Assembly (NCBI RefSeq): GCF_031877795.1
Contig: NC_133934.1
Span: 106,952,610-107,016,609, forward strand
Direction of reading: 5' to 3'
Origin: Strix aluco
Taxonomy: Eukaryota > Chordata > Aves > Strigiformes > Strigidae
DNA length: 64,000 bases
Shown: positions 1 through 14,352 of the stretch, piece after piece
Position numbering within the stretch: position 1 is the stretch's first letter
How the letters are laid out: each line of letters starts with the position of its first letter
The notes under the pieces: generated by a model
What the model was told of the DNA's origin: nothing
The model's database searches: none
Seen by the model: the letters and a program-made list of their open reading frames with translations, nothing else
Translations under genes and position numbers: made by a program

Positions 1-1190
1 AAATGTTAATGTCTCAGCACAATGTGTCTTAGAAACTGCTCTCTGCAAGACAGCATGATGATGATTATAAATTTATCTGTCCCATAATTTAAATGCATCC
101 AAACTCTCAAATGCAGAAAAGCACATAATAGTACTACACAGCAGTTCAGGGAGTGATGAAGTATATCACGCCTAGTTCAAACTTTAGAGGGAATGTAGTC
201 AGTCAGCTGGTAACTAATCACAAAGCTGTAGTTAGCACCTCAATTCTTGAGAAAGATGCTACCAATCTTCAATAAAACCAAACAACAAAGAACTCAGGTT
301 TATACTTCATCAATAAAACTACTTTCTGAAGCATAACTCTAGCATCAATATCATGCATCAGTTCAATCCTGGAACTCATGACTGAGAAGGATACTACAGC
401 CACAAGAACATGCACACTTTCGTTTCCATCTTCCAGAAGTCACTCCCAAGGCCCCTATAATATAGGGGATTTGTTAGTTGAAATGAACTCAAATAATCTT
501 AAAGTAAACCACTTTACAAAATACAGGGAAAGGCACCCCCCACCCCAACTTGACCAGTAAAAAAGTTTCCTTTCTGACCTGAAATCAGTGCACCAAATCT
601 GAAATCCTATCAACTCTGTGGCCAATCTGATCAGAGAAATATAGAAGAGTGAAAAACATTTCAAAAATGACATTACACTATTAAAAAGGAGAGAAACCAA
701 GAAATTTTTCTTCTCCTCTTCAAGCAATGAATGGTAACTCTGAAGCATGTGATACATTAATTAAATGCAACAATTAAATACAACAATTACTATTGAAAGC
801 TCATGATCCAGCAAGAGATGAAGAATCTCATCTAATGAGTGGATCTGGGTTGGCCCAATCTTCTGTCCTTGCACACTTCAGCCATAGAAACCCTTGGATT
901 CCATACTGAAACATGTCCTTGGACTGACAGTCTGTTTGCTTTCAAAGACGTGCCTAGTATCTACAGGACAGAAACCACACCAGTACTTAGTCTTTCCTTT
1001 TATCTGTGCCATTGTATCTCATTGCCAACTTTTCTGGCTTCATTCTCTTCCACTTCCTAGTTTTACAGCAAACAAAACACATGGCACAAAACACTTCCTG
1101 ACACAGCCATACATGGAAAGCCAGTCTTCCTTTAGTGCTCTTATAAGAATGACAGCAAACCAAATGCACAAAGCCTCATTTCACAAGTAT
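1..1190. other. AT-rich non-coding flank
   Basis: No gene, RNA or clear repeat is recognised here. All open frames are about 100 codons or shorter, overlap each other on both strands and show no family resemblance. Confidence 0.5.
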
Positions 1191-1199
1191 TACTTTACA

Positions 1200-2700
1200 A
1201 CTTCATGACCAACCCTCACCTGTCCTTAATTTACCAAGCTTCAGATTTCTTGCACCCATTACTCTGTCTGGAAGACAGTTCCAGAAGTTAATTTCTCTGA
1301 TGGCTAGAGAACTTCTTTTAACTTCCTGTCTAAATGTATTATTGATTAATTCATATCCATTTGATCTTATCTTTTACCTTTAATTCTTCTTCTCCCTACT
1401 TGCTATTTACCCCCAAATGTATTTCTAGAAGGTAATCATATCCTCTTTGAATCTTCATCTTGGTCAGCCAAACCAAGCCACATTCTTTTAATCTCCTCTC
1501 AAAAGACTTTTTTGCCATTCCATTAATGGTCCTTGGAGACCTCTTCTGGGTTTGTTCCAGTTTAAATTCACCTTTTTTCCAGTACAGATGGTCAGACTGA
1601 TACCAGTAATCCAGATGAGATCTTAACAGTATTTTCTCCTAATCATATCAATATTTTCCAATACCCACAGAAAATGTGGTTTTGACATTTGCAGTGGCCT
1701 TCTTCATGGCTGAAAAATACTATTAGTGCATTTACCTCAATAATCACAGAGTTCTAACTTCCTGCATCCCTGCCAACCAATGAGCCTCCAGCTCACAGCA
1801 GAAGGTCCCTAAATGCATGACTCGGCAGTATTAAATTTTTTCTCATTGTGATGATGCCTACTGAGAGTCATCTCATTCCTCCTATCTTATAGGCAGATTC
1901 TCCTTAATATTTGTAATACCTCCCAACTCTCTGTTATCTACTCTAATATCATGAGCACAAACTGGGTTTTGCACTAAGGGCACTAATGTGAAATATTAAA
2001 CGGAATCGGCCCCAAGATGATTCTTTGAAAAATACCATTAAAATCTCCCCACATTTTTACAACCTCTCTTTAAAAATACCCCACTGTAAGTCTTTAGCCA
2101 CTTTTTAATTGCAATTCCTGTCCTCTCCTGCTTAAATAATGATTTCCATGAACACTGTTTCAAATGTTTTGCTTAAATCCAGATGTATCAGGTCCACAGC
2201 ATTGCCCTTTTTAAAGAAATCCCTTATCTTATCACAGAAAGATGAGGTTTGTCTGACATAATCTACTTCTGATAAAACCATCTCACATTTTATTCCATTT
2301 TCCATTTACCTTCATTTATATGATCTTGATTTCTCCTTCCTTTCAAACTTTTTCTAAGACCTTGCACAACATCAAGGTCAAGACAACAGTCCTGTAGCTT
2401 TTCCCTCTCTTTTAAAAAACAAACAATATTTGATACTTGCCAATCACATGGTACCATCCCAGAATTGAAAGATTAACTGAAAATCCTTGCTAGCGGAGTT
2501 GTAATTTCATGTGCCAGTTCTTTCTGGCACATAATATAGGTTTCCTGTTTTCTCAAGGTATGAAGTCTATATTTTCTATATTCTTCCACACTGGTGACAG
2601 TAATTTCTATTACCCTATCATTATTCCCATTGGGTATACTATCCTTGTCCTTTGAATGTCATTATCTTTATTCTCCATCTCAAATCATGAAGAGCACACT
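1200..2700 (-). mobile_element. Ancient CR1-type LINE relic, antisense
   Basis: Read on the minus strand, 2161-2200 translates to AVDLIHLDLSKTF. This matches the conserved reverse-transcriptase stretch of CR1-type LINEs, where the usual form is VDxxYLDFSKAFD. The sequence toward 1200 has the order expected for the RT-to-3'-end part of a CR1 element lying in reverse. It is full of stops and frameshifts, so it is an old dead copy. The exact subfamily and boundaries cannot be set by eye. Confidence 0.65.
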
Positions 2701-4185
2701 TCTTCCTTATAAAACCTCTTTTCATATTTAAATACAGTAGGTCAGCAACCTAACAGAAGTACATGTCTTATATTAGCACTATGGTTAATGCGATATAAGA
2801 AATGGACTACATAGTATAAAACAGTAAGAAGGAAATTCCATGAACATTGTTTGGCTCAGTGATGTTTGAAGACTATCACTGAAATCAAGAAAACATTCAC
2901 AAGTTGTAATTCCCACCAGTACTTCCTACTAGAGGCACCAAGGTTATTGCAGTTTTTCTCTTTGCTGTGAAGAAAAAGCTATTACATTGACTTCATTCTT
3001 TGTTTCATGAAAGGAGGATGAGAAGAAAGGTGTTGCAAAGGGAAATGAAGAACAGCTAAGTTTTATGCAATGAAGTTTTATCAAACAAAAAAGTGTATAC
3101 TTGGTAAAATGCAAGTTTATAGTCTGCAAACAGAAGAACATACAGATTCACTGGCTTGCTATATTTGCTTCTTATTATTCAGTATTGCTTTCTTTTCACT
3201 ATTACTATTCCATGAGAGAAGTCTATTGAAGTTCTTCCTGAGGTAGCATATGGCAGAAAAAGCCATCCCTATGCCATTACATGCAGCTGAGAACAAGGAG
3301 CAATCACTAAAATTAAGTTCTTATTCTCTTTTTATTCAGAGAGTTATGACATTTCCTCTATCTGCTTTTTCAGTCCACAGAAATGTGAAAGAAAATACAG
3401 AGTTCTCACAGTTCTTCAATAACAGTTTTCAATCATCCCTGAGACTGGAGAACTATGTACAGAATTTACAGAAATGACATCTCTTTCCTTTCATTTCAGC
3501 ATCTCCAGACTCCCATCAAGCTCTGCTCAGCCACCCTAGTATGCTTGGACAAACAAGGTAACTGATCAATCTGGCAATTAGTTAAACATAATAGCCTTTA
3601 AGATTTTTCCCAAGTTAACCTACGACAGGACAAAGTAAATGAAGAAATAGGTCCAAATAATTCTTTTCAAAGCAGAAACAATCCCTAAATGAGGAATTTT
3701 TCTTCCACAATATTTTTAAAGCACTCTATAGCCTTCTCAGAGAGATCTGCCTTTAGAATACTCTTTTCCTATTTGCCTTGGCCTCTTTCTCATTCCTCTT
3801 CGATCTCACTGCTCCCATTAAAGGATCACAGATGTTGCAGAGACAAGCATTCACAAGCTGGTAAATGCCAGAAGTAGTTTTGTTCATGCATATTCATTAG
3901 AATAAGTTTATAACTGTATGATCATGTAATATTTCCATGGTACTATTCCACTGTTCTACCCAGACAGTGCCTTTTACCCTCTTTTGTACCTTATTAATTT
4001 TCTACATGACTTCCAACATCTATGAACATGTAATTGGACTATTTCATAATGTGCAGATAAACCAGTTTGGAGTCAAATTTGCCCAGGAAGCCTACATTCT
4101 GTTTTTCCTTTTTCTGAATGCATGACTTAGAACTTTAAATTATTTTGAGGTATTTTTGTAAGTAAAATGCATTTTCTTCTATAAA
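2700..4185. other. Unassigned AT-rich intergenic DNA
   Basis: No coding or RNA feature is supported. Short open frames at 3250-3477 and 3937-4125 have no recognisable domain and look random. Confidence 0.45.
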
Positions 4186-4189
4186 TTCA

Positions 4190-5760
4190 TAGGTGAGAAA
4201 AGACTTTAAAATCCTTTAGTTCGATCTCTGGCATATCACAGTCTATTAAATTTCACTCTATACTAAGGCTACTAACTTTTTTTTTCACTAATGCATACAA
4301 AAAAAACCCAATCCTCTTTTGATTTGAAGGTTATTCATATTTCTTTAGAGAAACTTTCAGATCTTCATCTTAGGAGATGAAGTACCTCCATCTTCCTCCG
4401 TAGCTTATTCTGTCACTGTTAAAAAAATTTTTGTTTCTAACATGAATTTATCTGGATACAGGTTCCAGCACAAAGGATGCTATTGTACTATGCCTATCTC
4501 CTCTAAAATGAAAAGCCTTTTAGAATGTGGGATTTTCTCCACAGGAAAGTATTTATACATTGTAATCAAATAACTTCTGAATAATTTCTCTCCCTCTCTC
4601 TTTTTTTTTTTTTTTTTTCTTTCTAATGAACTAAGCAGACTGGGCTCTTCAGTTTTCAAACTACAAAGCAATTCTTCAGAATTATTTCTGTGGCTCTCTA
4701 TCCACTCAAAGTGCGCACCATTTTTTTTTAAAATGCAAGCCCCAGAAACTTATTCAGGATTCCAGTGTCAATTCTATAGCCAACATTTAAATGACCTCTC
4801 AAGTGGTCAATTTCCTATTCAAATGACCTATTTTTGCCAAATCATTACAGTGGGAACCCATGTTGAGTCATTTGTCCACTATGACCTTCAAGTCTTTTCA
4901 GAATCACTGTTTTCCAGGAGAAAACTCCTCTTCCTATAGACCAACAGACAATATGTTTTCTGTCCCTAAATATATGATCTTGCTTTTGGCAGTGTTAAAA
5001 TATAACTTTCTTTGAATAGGTGTAAGTTAATCAAACAGTCCAAGTGGTCCTGTAAGACTTCCCTGGCTCATTCAGTATTTACTATTTCTCCCATTTTCAT
5101 ATTATCCACAAATTTTACCAAATACATTTAGTACCATTTATTTATCAAAATAATAGGGAAAATACTAAATAGCATTAGACTTCCACTAGCCTACTGATAG
5201 CATTAGTATCAATCCCTGTGCAAGGTAAACTCCATTCATGATGACTCCCTTATTGACAACTACTTTTTTGTGTTCCAAGTTCTTCAACCAGAGCAGCACA
5301 TGCCTTGTTGACACTGCATAGGGTTCATTCTTGAATTAGAATGGGGTTTTTTTGGGTACCAATTCAACCACCTTATAAGAATCTGTATATATTGCTTCTA
5401 TAAATTAGTAAACATATAAATGTCAATCAGACCTCTTTGATTAGACCAATTTTCTGTAAATCTGCTTTGGCTGGCATTCATTATATTTTCATTCTTTAAC
5501 TCCTTTTTTTAATAAATCCTTAATAACTTTCCATTATATTGGCATGGATTGATGCCAGGCTAACAGATCTATAATTACTTGGGTCAGCCTGCTTACATTC
5601 TAGAATGTTAGCACAACCTTATTACTCTTCCAGTTTCATGGAATAAATAAGTAATTAGGGGTAAATACAAATTCCATCATATGGACCTATGTTGATCTCT
5701 ATAATAAGAGGGTTCTAATCTTTAAATTCATAGTACATGCCACTGTCAGAGTCAGACTGC
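4190..5760 (-). mobile_element. Ancient CR1-type LINE relic, antisense
   Basis: On the minus strand, 5571-5630 translates to a segment containing CANILECKQADPSNYRSV. This is the CR1-type RT block usually seen as WKxANVxPIxKKxDxxxPxNYRPVSL. Toward 4190 the sequence follows the reversed order of the element's 3' part, for example CTGTTAAAAA near 4416. Many stops show it is decayed. A poly-T tract at 4601-4618 lies inside it. Boundaries are approximate. Confidence 0.65.
4601..4618. repeat. Poly-T tract
   Basis: An uninterrupted run of T follows a CT-rich stretch. It is a simple low-complexity repeat. Confidence 0.9.
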
Positions 5761-8700
5761 ACTAACAAAATCACCGGTATAAATGGTAAACTGCAATATA
5801 GGTCAGAGAGTAGAGGGGAGTAAGGTGCACTTTGCTAGTAGATCTCAGATACATTTTATGATAACAAAAGAACACTGGGACTCGGGTTTAACTACATGTC
5901 CTGTTAATTATTTATTTTCCTCCCTTTTTGTTTATCGATCCTAGCATATGCTGTTCTCACATCTTGACAAATATTGTACCCCAATCTGACCTATGACTGT
6001 CCTTTCCTACTCGTTCCTTTGTATGTCAGATAGCTTGCTTTCTCTCTCCTCCATTCCCGCTCTAAGCAAGAAGCAGCAGCTTTAAGATACAAGGAGAAAG
6101 GTCTTACCAGTTTCCTCTCTGGTGCCATGGCACTCCAGAAGAACGGTCTGGAAAAGTCATGGTCCATGCTAGTCTGTTCAAAGAGATTTTGGAAATGGAC
6201 CATCTTTACTCCCTTTGGAAAGGAGACCCATCAGGGGGAAGGAAGATCAGTAGAGACAGAGAATGCTCAGTGGATTTGGCTGACAGATTCTGACAAGCCA
6301 GAATATTTAAAAACAGTGATTTTCAGAGATTAACAGTTCAACCAAGTTAATCTGAATCACCATAGAGGCATACTGAGCTTGCTGAACAGAACTGTATATA
6401 TTTTGCAAAACTGACATCTTTCAGAATTTGAGTATCTATCCACTGTGATTCTACTCCCAAATTTTACTACTCTGACATAAATTGTGGCATAACTTCTTCC
6501 CATATGTCATGTACAAAGCCTGTAAGTGTTAAAAGAAGGAAGAAAAGCAGGCTTAGAGCCTACCTACCACATTTCTGTTACTTTTCCTAATTTAGACCAA
6601 AATCCAGCAATTGTATTAATAATCAGTGATGCTGGCTAAATAATATTTCTAATTATAAAAAACCCCAAAACAATCAAAGAACATCTTTTCTCCTTGTGTG
6701 GTTCTAGCTGTTAATTAGACATGTCATTTTTTCACTGTGACCGTGACAGTAGACTTGTATGTCCATAAACCTTCTATCCCTCAAAGACACAACATAATAG
6801 CTCTTGTAAATGCAGCATCTCTGTAAAACAAAACCAGTAAAGTCTGTGTTTTGTTTTTTGACTACAGCTCACTTTGGGCTCAACACAAATTTGAATCCCC
6901 ATGTTATTTCTGATGAAAGTATAAAGACCTTTTAGATCTGATTTCCTTTGACAAGAAGGTGACATTATACTGCTTGGATGGTGTAAAATGGACTTACGGG
7001 TATGTTTAGGTCACTTTATGCAATGCAAGCCATCATCTTACTGTAAATGAAAATCAGGTCAACAATTTTCCATGGAGTTCCTCTGAATGATGTTGGTAAG
7101 GTGCAGCATCAATCCTCTTCTTTTAATCAAGCAAACGTGAGACTGGTGATTGCAGGAGATTATTTGAACTCCCAAAATGTGCCATATGATAGTGTCAGAA
7201 GCTACATTATTTCACAGTTATATTTTCAATTTATATTGAACACCTACCATACAAATGAGTGATTTTAAATATAAATGGCTTTATTCCCTTTATTTCCATC
7301 ATTAGAACAAATGAAAAGATCTCTTTTATGCTTTTCTGTTGAACTAGTAGGCAACATCTATACCAACCCAGACACAATATTCTTTGCTTTTCTTTCCAGA
7401 CACAAAATCGATAGCATTAAGTAGGAACTCATTTTTCTCTATGGATACTTGTATCCATTATTGGATCATTTCTCATGTGCAACGAACCATCTGCTTTAAT
7501 GTCAAAGTTGATTCTTTTAGTTGTTCCTTTAATTTGTTACTTCTGTCTCTTCACTTGCACTATCTAAAATGAAACCACAAATTTAAATTTGTCTGAATAA
7601 GAGTGTTCAGGGCAAAGTGCTTCAATCACTTTTAAATTGCTCATTTTGTGCTACACTGAAGGTGATGTTTTTAGAAGAAAAGAAGGTTGCAACTTTCTAT
7701 CAAGTTCAAGCCTTTGCCTTCATTTCTTTCTTTTCTTCTTTTTTTTTTTTTTTTTTTTTTAAGGTGCAGTCGCCAATTGATCTGTCATATTGTGGTTTTC
7801 AAAGATGAACTGAGAATGCTCTGAAAGGAGGTTGCTGTTGAAGAGCTGCTGGAAGACCTAAAGTAGGGAATTACATTTTCATTGTGGCTAACTTTCAATG
7901 ACAGTGAAGATGTCTCACTTGGAAGATCATCAAACTCATGTTTTCTCTTCCACTTCAACACACAAAGCTTCATTCATTTGATGTGGAGACTCTGAAGAAA
8001 CTAATTTTCTTTTCGAAATAAGTGTGAATTCTTTTTATCTTGTGATTTAACAACTCTTGACAATGCTTACATTTCACTTCAGAAAAATTAGCTGTTTTCA
8101 TAACTTCAGTCTTTCCAATCATTTTTTCCCACTAAGTCTTTTAGTATTCCCTTTATCAACCCAAGTTAATATACACGGAAATTTAGCAATAACTACTTCT
8201 AAATTACCTATTTGTTGTATTAATAAAAAGCTTTCCCATTTACTAAAATTACCATAAAAATAACCACTTCTTGAATTTAACACTGTAAAGAATGAAAATA
8301 AGATGTGCTAATCTCCAATGATTTATCTTCCATTAATTTCTAGCAGATCAAATCCATCCTCGATTACATGATACTCTCACCTATTTTCTCCTCACAATAT
8401 CTAACATTTAGCTCCATCCCCGTTCTCCTGTAACTAAGAATATCATGCATTCCTTGTAAGACTTCCAGTTCTGTAACTATGATAATGCTTAGTACAAAGA
8501 AAAAGTATTTTATAGTTTTGTAATATGCATTTGACAAAGATTTCATGTACAAAAAGGGAGACAGGAATAAAAGTGAAACGAGACCTAACTCTCGAAAAGT
8601 ATATTACTTGGGCGTTTCTTTTCTAGAAACTAATTCTCATTTTTTTCAAGTCGCTGGAGGTCTAGAACTAGTTTTCTGTTAAACAGTTCAACATACACCA

Positions 8701-9260
8701 TGTTGTGACTTACCACCGTGTTACTAGGCTATAAGAATAATGCTCCAAGTTCTCATTTTGTAAGTAGAGCGGTGCTAAGGCCTTGTGATCTTCTTTGGTG
8801 AGATGTTTTACACAGAAATTTCAATTTCTACCTGAGCTACAGATACGACTTTCAGACATTTGTTAGGTGGAGCCAAAAATTTCTTACTAAATCAGAAGTC
8901 AATTTGAAGCTCCCAATGCAGTATTTTAAAAAGCTTTTGGAGGAAAAACATGGGAAAGGGAAAATGAAGATGGATTACAGCTGATGGTCACTTTTACAGT
9001 GAAAACATGGAAGCTATATTTGGTTTAAATATCTACTACATGTAAGTCTAACAGTTTCTGCCCCCAACTCTACATGTTACTTAGCAGATACAGAGAAGAT
9101 CCTCCCAACATTTGTATTATACAAGTCAGAATAGCTGTTTCCTTTGTACAAAATTTTATTGAAGTGAATATTGGTGAAAAGTGCTTGATTGCCATCACTG
9201 TCGTCTGAAGTGTTTGATATATACACAAGAGTGGGGCAGGCAAGGTTGGAGAAGGGAAAA
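5760..9260. other. AT-rich intergenic DNA
   Basis: I see no gene or RNA. The stretch has scattered short open frames on both strands and one poly-T run at 7739-7760. Nothing else stands out. Confidence 0.45.
7739..7760. repeat. Poly-T tract
   Basis: About 22 consecutive T bases follow a TTTC-rich stretch. It is low-complexity DNA. Confidence 0.9.
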
Positions 9261-9264
9261 CTTC

Positions 9265-11260
9265 TGACGTAAAATACCACTGGAAAGGACCTTGAAAGCT
9301 CATCTGATCTATCTACTGTCCTAATGCAGGACAGAAATATCAGTAACATTTCTGAGCACAGGTAGTCTGAACATAAAAAACTCTAGTAATAGAGATTTGA
9401 CATCACCTCTTCACAACATATTCAGTGCTTCATTATTCCTACTTGTTCCTCCCTATATGTAATCTGAATTTCTCTAGCTGCATTTTAAACCTGTTATTTC
9501 TTCTCCTATCCATGCTGAACATGGAGAAAAATTATTCACTTTATTTCTGGGGTAGCCCAGAAGACATATCTGAAGACATGTTTTGCCTCAGACATTTTTT
9601 CCTATAAACTAAACACCACCAGTTCTTCAAACTTTCCTCATATATCATGATCACTCTCATTGCTCTCCTTTGGACTCACTCCCACCTCCTTTGTGAAGTG
9701 TAACGCTAAATGCTAACTACAGTAATCTAGGTGAGACCTTACTGATGCTGAGTACCATAATTTCCTATATTTTACAGGCTACATTTCTGGGTTTGTATCC
9801 AAGGGAGACCTATGCTGTCCCCAGATCCTCTTCTAAAGGACTAGCCAGTTATTTCCTATTCCAAGCTGTTAAAGCTGCTTAATCCCACCTAAATATGAAA
9901 CTTCTCATTTCTCCATATTGAACTGCATCCAGTTTTCCAGATTGCTTCTCCAACTGGCCAAGACCATTTTGAATTTGAATTCTGTCCTCCAACTTGCTGT
10001 GGCCAGCCTACTGCCATCTGTAAATGGAATAAATATACTCTGTATTCCATCCCCCCCAAGCCACTACTGAAAATACCAAATAGTATGAGACACAGGAGAG
10101 ATGCTTGTTCAACCCAGTTGATACATACTTCCAATTTGTCAATGCTAATTAATTTTGCTATTTTGCTACTACTGCTATTGCTAACTATTGTCTGAGTATG
10201 CTTTCTGATTAATTCTGCACTAGTCTTACTGTCATGGTGTTCATACCAAGTTTTCCTGCTTTGCTTCTAAAAATGTGCTATGTACGTATGACATGTAAAG
10301 ATGGTCAGAAACCCTGATGAAGTCAAGATACACAACATCTATTATTGCTCTTCTGTTCACAGCCCTGTGAGCCCAAAGCAGAAGGAAAACAGCTTGGTTT
10401 GACATGGGCTGCTCTCAACAAATCCATTCTGTCTGTTAGCCATTTTATTTGCTGTCTTCCAGATGTTTACATATAACTTGTTTGATTATGTTTGTTATTT
10501 GTTCTAGTATTTTTTTAGGAATGGAATTTAAATTGACTGGTGTAAAATTCCCTGGCTTCTTCCTTTTTACCCTTTAAGCACTACATTTGTCCTTTTTCAA
10601 TCTCTTAGAGCCTTAGCAAGCATCTCCAGGTTATCAGAGTTGCCTGCTGACAGCTTTAAATACTTTAGGTCAGCGCTTTAAATAACCTAGAATTCATTTT
10701 ATTAGGCTGTAAGATCATGCTCCTTTGTTTTCCATAATAATTGTATTAGCCAAATGATTACAGTAGACTTCTTTAGTGAATACTGAAACAAAAAAAGGCA
10801 TTAAATGTTTTGGCCTAAGACATCTTTCATTACTAGTTTTCTCTTTCAACTGAGTATTGAATAGTTTCTGTCCTTCTCTTGTTCCTTACAGAATTCAAGT
10901 AGAAGCTCAAGAGTCACAAACCATGATGTTCTTTATAAAAACATATTTTTTAAGCCAGTCACTTATAAAAGGTTTCTTGTTCCTCTTAATTATACCTTCT
11001 TCTGTGCCTTGTTCTTTTTAATTTCTGTCCCCACATACTTATGCATTCCTTTATACTAATCCTAGTAATCTCACATAATTTTCATTTCCTGTATGACTCT
11101 TTCACATGTTTGAGGTCAATATATATGATTTAACCAAATGATTTCTTGCTATATATTTGCTATTCTTTCATTGCATTGGGATCATTACATTCTGAATAGC
11201 ATGTTTTTCATCAGGAAGTGCTTAATTCTTTTATTCCTTTAAACTTCTCTTCCATGATGT
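9265..11260 (-). mobile_element. Ancient CR1 LINE relic, antisense, about 2 kb
   Basis: The left edge near 9280 (GGAAAGGACCTTGAAAGCTC) is the reverse complement of the CR1 3' end, which normally reads GATCTTTAAGGTCCCTTCC. On the minus strand 10310-10350 translates to AIIDVVYLDF, the CR1 RT block. Around 10520-10600 the reversed sequence corresponds to the NYRPVSL and WKxAxVxPI regions. Element order is therefore 3' end at about 9.27 kb and RT at about 10.3-10.6 kb. Frames are broken throughout. Confidence 0.7.
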
Positions 11261-12435
11261 GATCTTCCAGTATCCCAAGTTTGTTGAAGTCTGCTTTCTT
11301 GAAATCCTCTTCTTCTATTTTGCTATTATCCCTCCTTTCCTTCAAAAGGATCATGGATACTTTTGTTTCATGTTCACGCATGTTCTCTTCCACTCTCATA
11401 ATCTCATCCATATCCTATTAAGTCAAGGTTGCTGTAAACTGTATTCTAACCTCTCTAGTTGCTTCCTGTAGTTTCTGTACCAAGGCTGCCACAAAAAAAT
11501 ACATATTTTTCTCGGTCTCTGTAAGCTGTTATATTCCTTTCCAGCTGAGGTCTACGTAAACTTTTTTTGGCCTGTTTTTATGAAGTTCCATGCCTTAGAG
11601 GATTTGGCTAGTTTCTCAAAGAAAACAAAACCATCCCAAAACAGTGCCACCCCCACAAAAGTGCCCAAACTGAACTCAAGCCTTATGCAACAGATATTTC
11701 TGGTTTGGGATTTCAACAGAAATCTCCCTGATCTTATAACAGGTGTATGTATCCTTTTTCTGGGTAAGCCACTCTGTGTGCCCTTATATTTTAGTCATGT
11801 GAGCTATTCTAACAAGCCATTACTATGCCAGTTAAGTTGGAGTTTTGTATTAAAATTCCAGCTTTTCTGTTCCTGATTTCTATGAAGAGACATGTCTAGA
11901 TTCGAAAGGACAGCAGATCATTTGGGCTTCAGATTGCCTGCTTAGCCTGTCACCAAGGGAGAAAATTAACACCCATTCTCATGGAACTGTTTATATTCAT
12001 ATTTTTCAATGAAAAACCAAAACTTTTCCTGATGTGCATTCACCACTAGGGTTCTTTTCTGGTGATCCTCAGACTGAGATGTGGTTTTTGCTGCTATATA
12101 CTATGAGAGGAAGGAATGGCACCTATAGTCCAGATTTAGTACCATTTGCTATATACAGGAGATAAAAGGAGGAATATTTGGCCTTAAAATTGGAAAATAA
12201 GTTAGAAATCTCAAGCTATTTTCTCACTCTGCTACTTAGTGGGTACTGTGTTTACTAAGAAGAACATGTACTTTTCATGTGCTTTAAATAAAGTACAGGT
12301 ATAATCCTAGTGAAGACAAAAGAATTATAGCATGAATCTACATTAACTGCTTGAAGTAAACTCTAAGATTAAAATGTTTTTTCTTCATGATGACACTACC
12401 CTGGTGTATGATCTTTGGTAACTCATTTATCTGAA
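11260..12435. other. Unassigned intergenic DNA
   Basis: No supported gene. The left part could be a continuation of the antisense CR1 relic, but no motif proves it. Confidence 0.4.
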
Positions 12436-13230
12436 GTCAGGTAAGATTGCCAGGAGGCCTGAATGGATGAACACGGAGCTCCTAGACAAGCTCAAACATA
12501 AAAGGGAAGCCTACAGAGGATGGGAGCAAGGACAGGTAGCCTGGGAGGAATACAGAGAGGAATACAGCCAGGGATCAGGTTAGGAAGGCCAAAGCCCTGA
12601 GAGAATTAAATCTAGCCAGAGACATCAAGATTTTACAAAAAAAGCTTTCACAGGTACATTGGTGATAAAAGGAAGACTAGAGAAAATATGGGCCCTCTCC
12701 AGAAGGAAACAGGAGACCTGGTTACCCAGAATATGGAGAAGGCTGAAGTACTTAATGACTTTTTTGCCTCAGTCTTCACTGGCAAGTGCTCCAGCCACAC
12801 CACCCAAGACACAGAAGGCAAAGGCGGGGACTGGGAGAATGAAGAACCGCCCACTGTAGGAGAAGATCAGGTTTGAGAACATCTAAGGAACCTGAAGGCA
12901 CACAAGTCTGTGGGACCTGATCAGATGCATCCATGGGTCCTGAGGGAACTGGCGGATGAAGTGGCTAAGCCACCGTCCATCATATTTGAGAAGTCGAGGC
13001 AGTCCGGTGAAGTTCCCACTGACTGGAAAAGGGGACGCATAATCCCCATTTTTAAAAACTGAAAAAAGGAAGACTTGGGGAACTACAGGCCAGTTGGTCT
13101 CACCTCTGTGCCCGGCAAGATCAGGGAGCGGATCCTCCTGGAATCTATGCTAGGGCACATGGAAAATCAGGAGGTGATTGGTGACAGCCAACATGGCTTC
13201 ACTAATGGCAAATTGTGCCTGACAAATTAG

Positions 13231-13659
13231 GTGGCCTTCTACGACAGGGTTACAGCATTAGTGGATAAAGGAAGAGCAGCTGGTGTCATCTACCTGGACT
13301 TGTGCAAAGCTTTTGACACTGTCCCACACGACATCTCTAAATTGGAGAGACATGGATTTGATGGATGGACCACTCAGTGGATAAGGAATTGGCTGGATGG
13401 TCACACTGAAAGATTTGTGGTCAATGGCTTGATGTCCAAGTGGAAAGCAGTGATGAGTGGCGTTCCTCAGGGGTCAGTGTTGGGACTGGCACTGTTTAAC
13501 ATTTTTGTTGGTGACATGGACAGTGGGATCGAGTGCACCCTCAGCAAGTTTGTTGACGACACCAAGCTGTGTGGTGCGGTCGACACACTGGAGGGTAGGG
13601 ATGTGCCATCCAGAGGGACCCTGACAGGCTGGAGAGGTGGGCCCAGGCAAACCTCATGA
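13231..13659 (+). pseudogene. CR1 ORF2 reverse-transcriptase core fragment
   Basis: This 142-codon open stretch is the largest readable part of the CR1 ORF2 RT domain. It shows KAFDTVPHD (RT motif A), GVPQGSVLG (motif B) and FVDDTKL (motif C, where FADD is the usual CR1 form). A stop precedes it near 13,228 and the frame is lost near 13,620. It is a dead LINE fragment, not a host gene. Confidence 0.9.
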
Positions 13660-13980
13660 AGTTCAACAAGGCCAAGTGCAAAGTCCTGAACGTGGGTCAG
13701 GGCAATCCCAAGCACAAATACAGGCTGGGCAATGAGTGGATTGAGAGCAGCCCTGTGGAGAAGGACTTGGGAGCAGCAGTGGATAGACACTGAATATGAG
13801 CCAGCAATGTGCACTTGCAGCCCAGAAAACCAGCTGTATCCTGGGCTGCATCAAGAGAAGTGTGGCCAGCAGGTTGAGGGAGGTGATTCACCCCCTCTAC
13901 TCCATTCTCATGAGACCCCACCTGGAGTGCTGTGTTCAGCTCTGGGGCCCCCAACATAAGAAGGACATGGACCTGCTTGA

Positions 13981-14352
13981 GTGAGTCCAGAGGAGGCCAC
14001 AAAGATGATCGGGGGGCTGCAGCACCTCCGTTATGAGGACAGGCTGAGAGAGTTGGGGTTGTTCAGTCTGGAGAAGGGAAGGCTCTGGGGAGACCTTATA
14101 GCAGCCTTCCAGTACTTAAAGGGGGCCTACAGGAAAGATGGGGTGGGATTTTTTACAAGGGCATGTAGTGACAGGACAAGGGGTAATGGTTTTAAACTGA
14201 AAGAAGGCAGATTTAGATTAGGTATAAGGACGAAATTCTTTACTGTGAGGGTGGTGAGGCACTGGAACAGGTTGACCAGGGAGGTTGTGGATGCCTCATC
14301 CCTGGAAGTGTTCAAGGCCAGGTTGGACGGGGCTTTGAGCAACCTGATCTAG
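13981..14352 (+). pseudogene. CR1 ORF2 C-terminal fragment
   Basis: These 123 codons carry the conserved CR1 C-terminal sequence after the RT, including [26 protein letters not shown] and [12 protein letters not shown]. The frame is disconnected from the RT fragment upstream by frameshifts and a stop at 13,982. The CR1 3' end follows directly. Confidence 0.9.
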
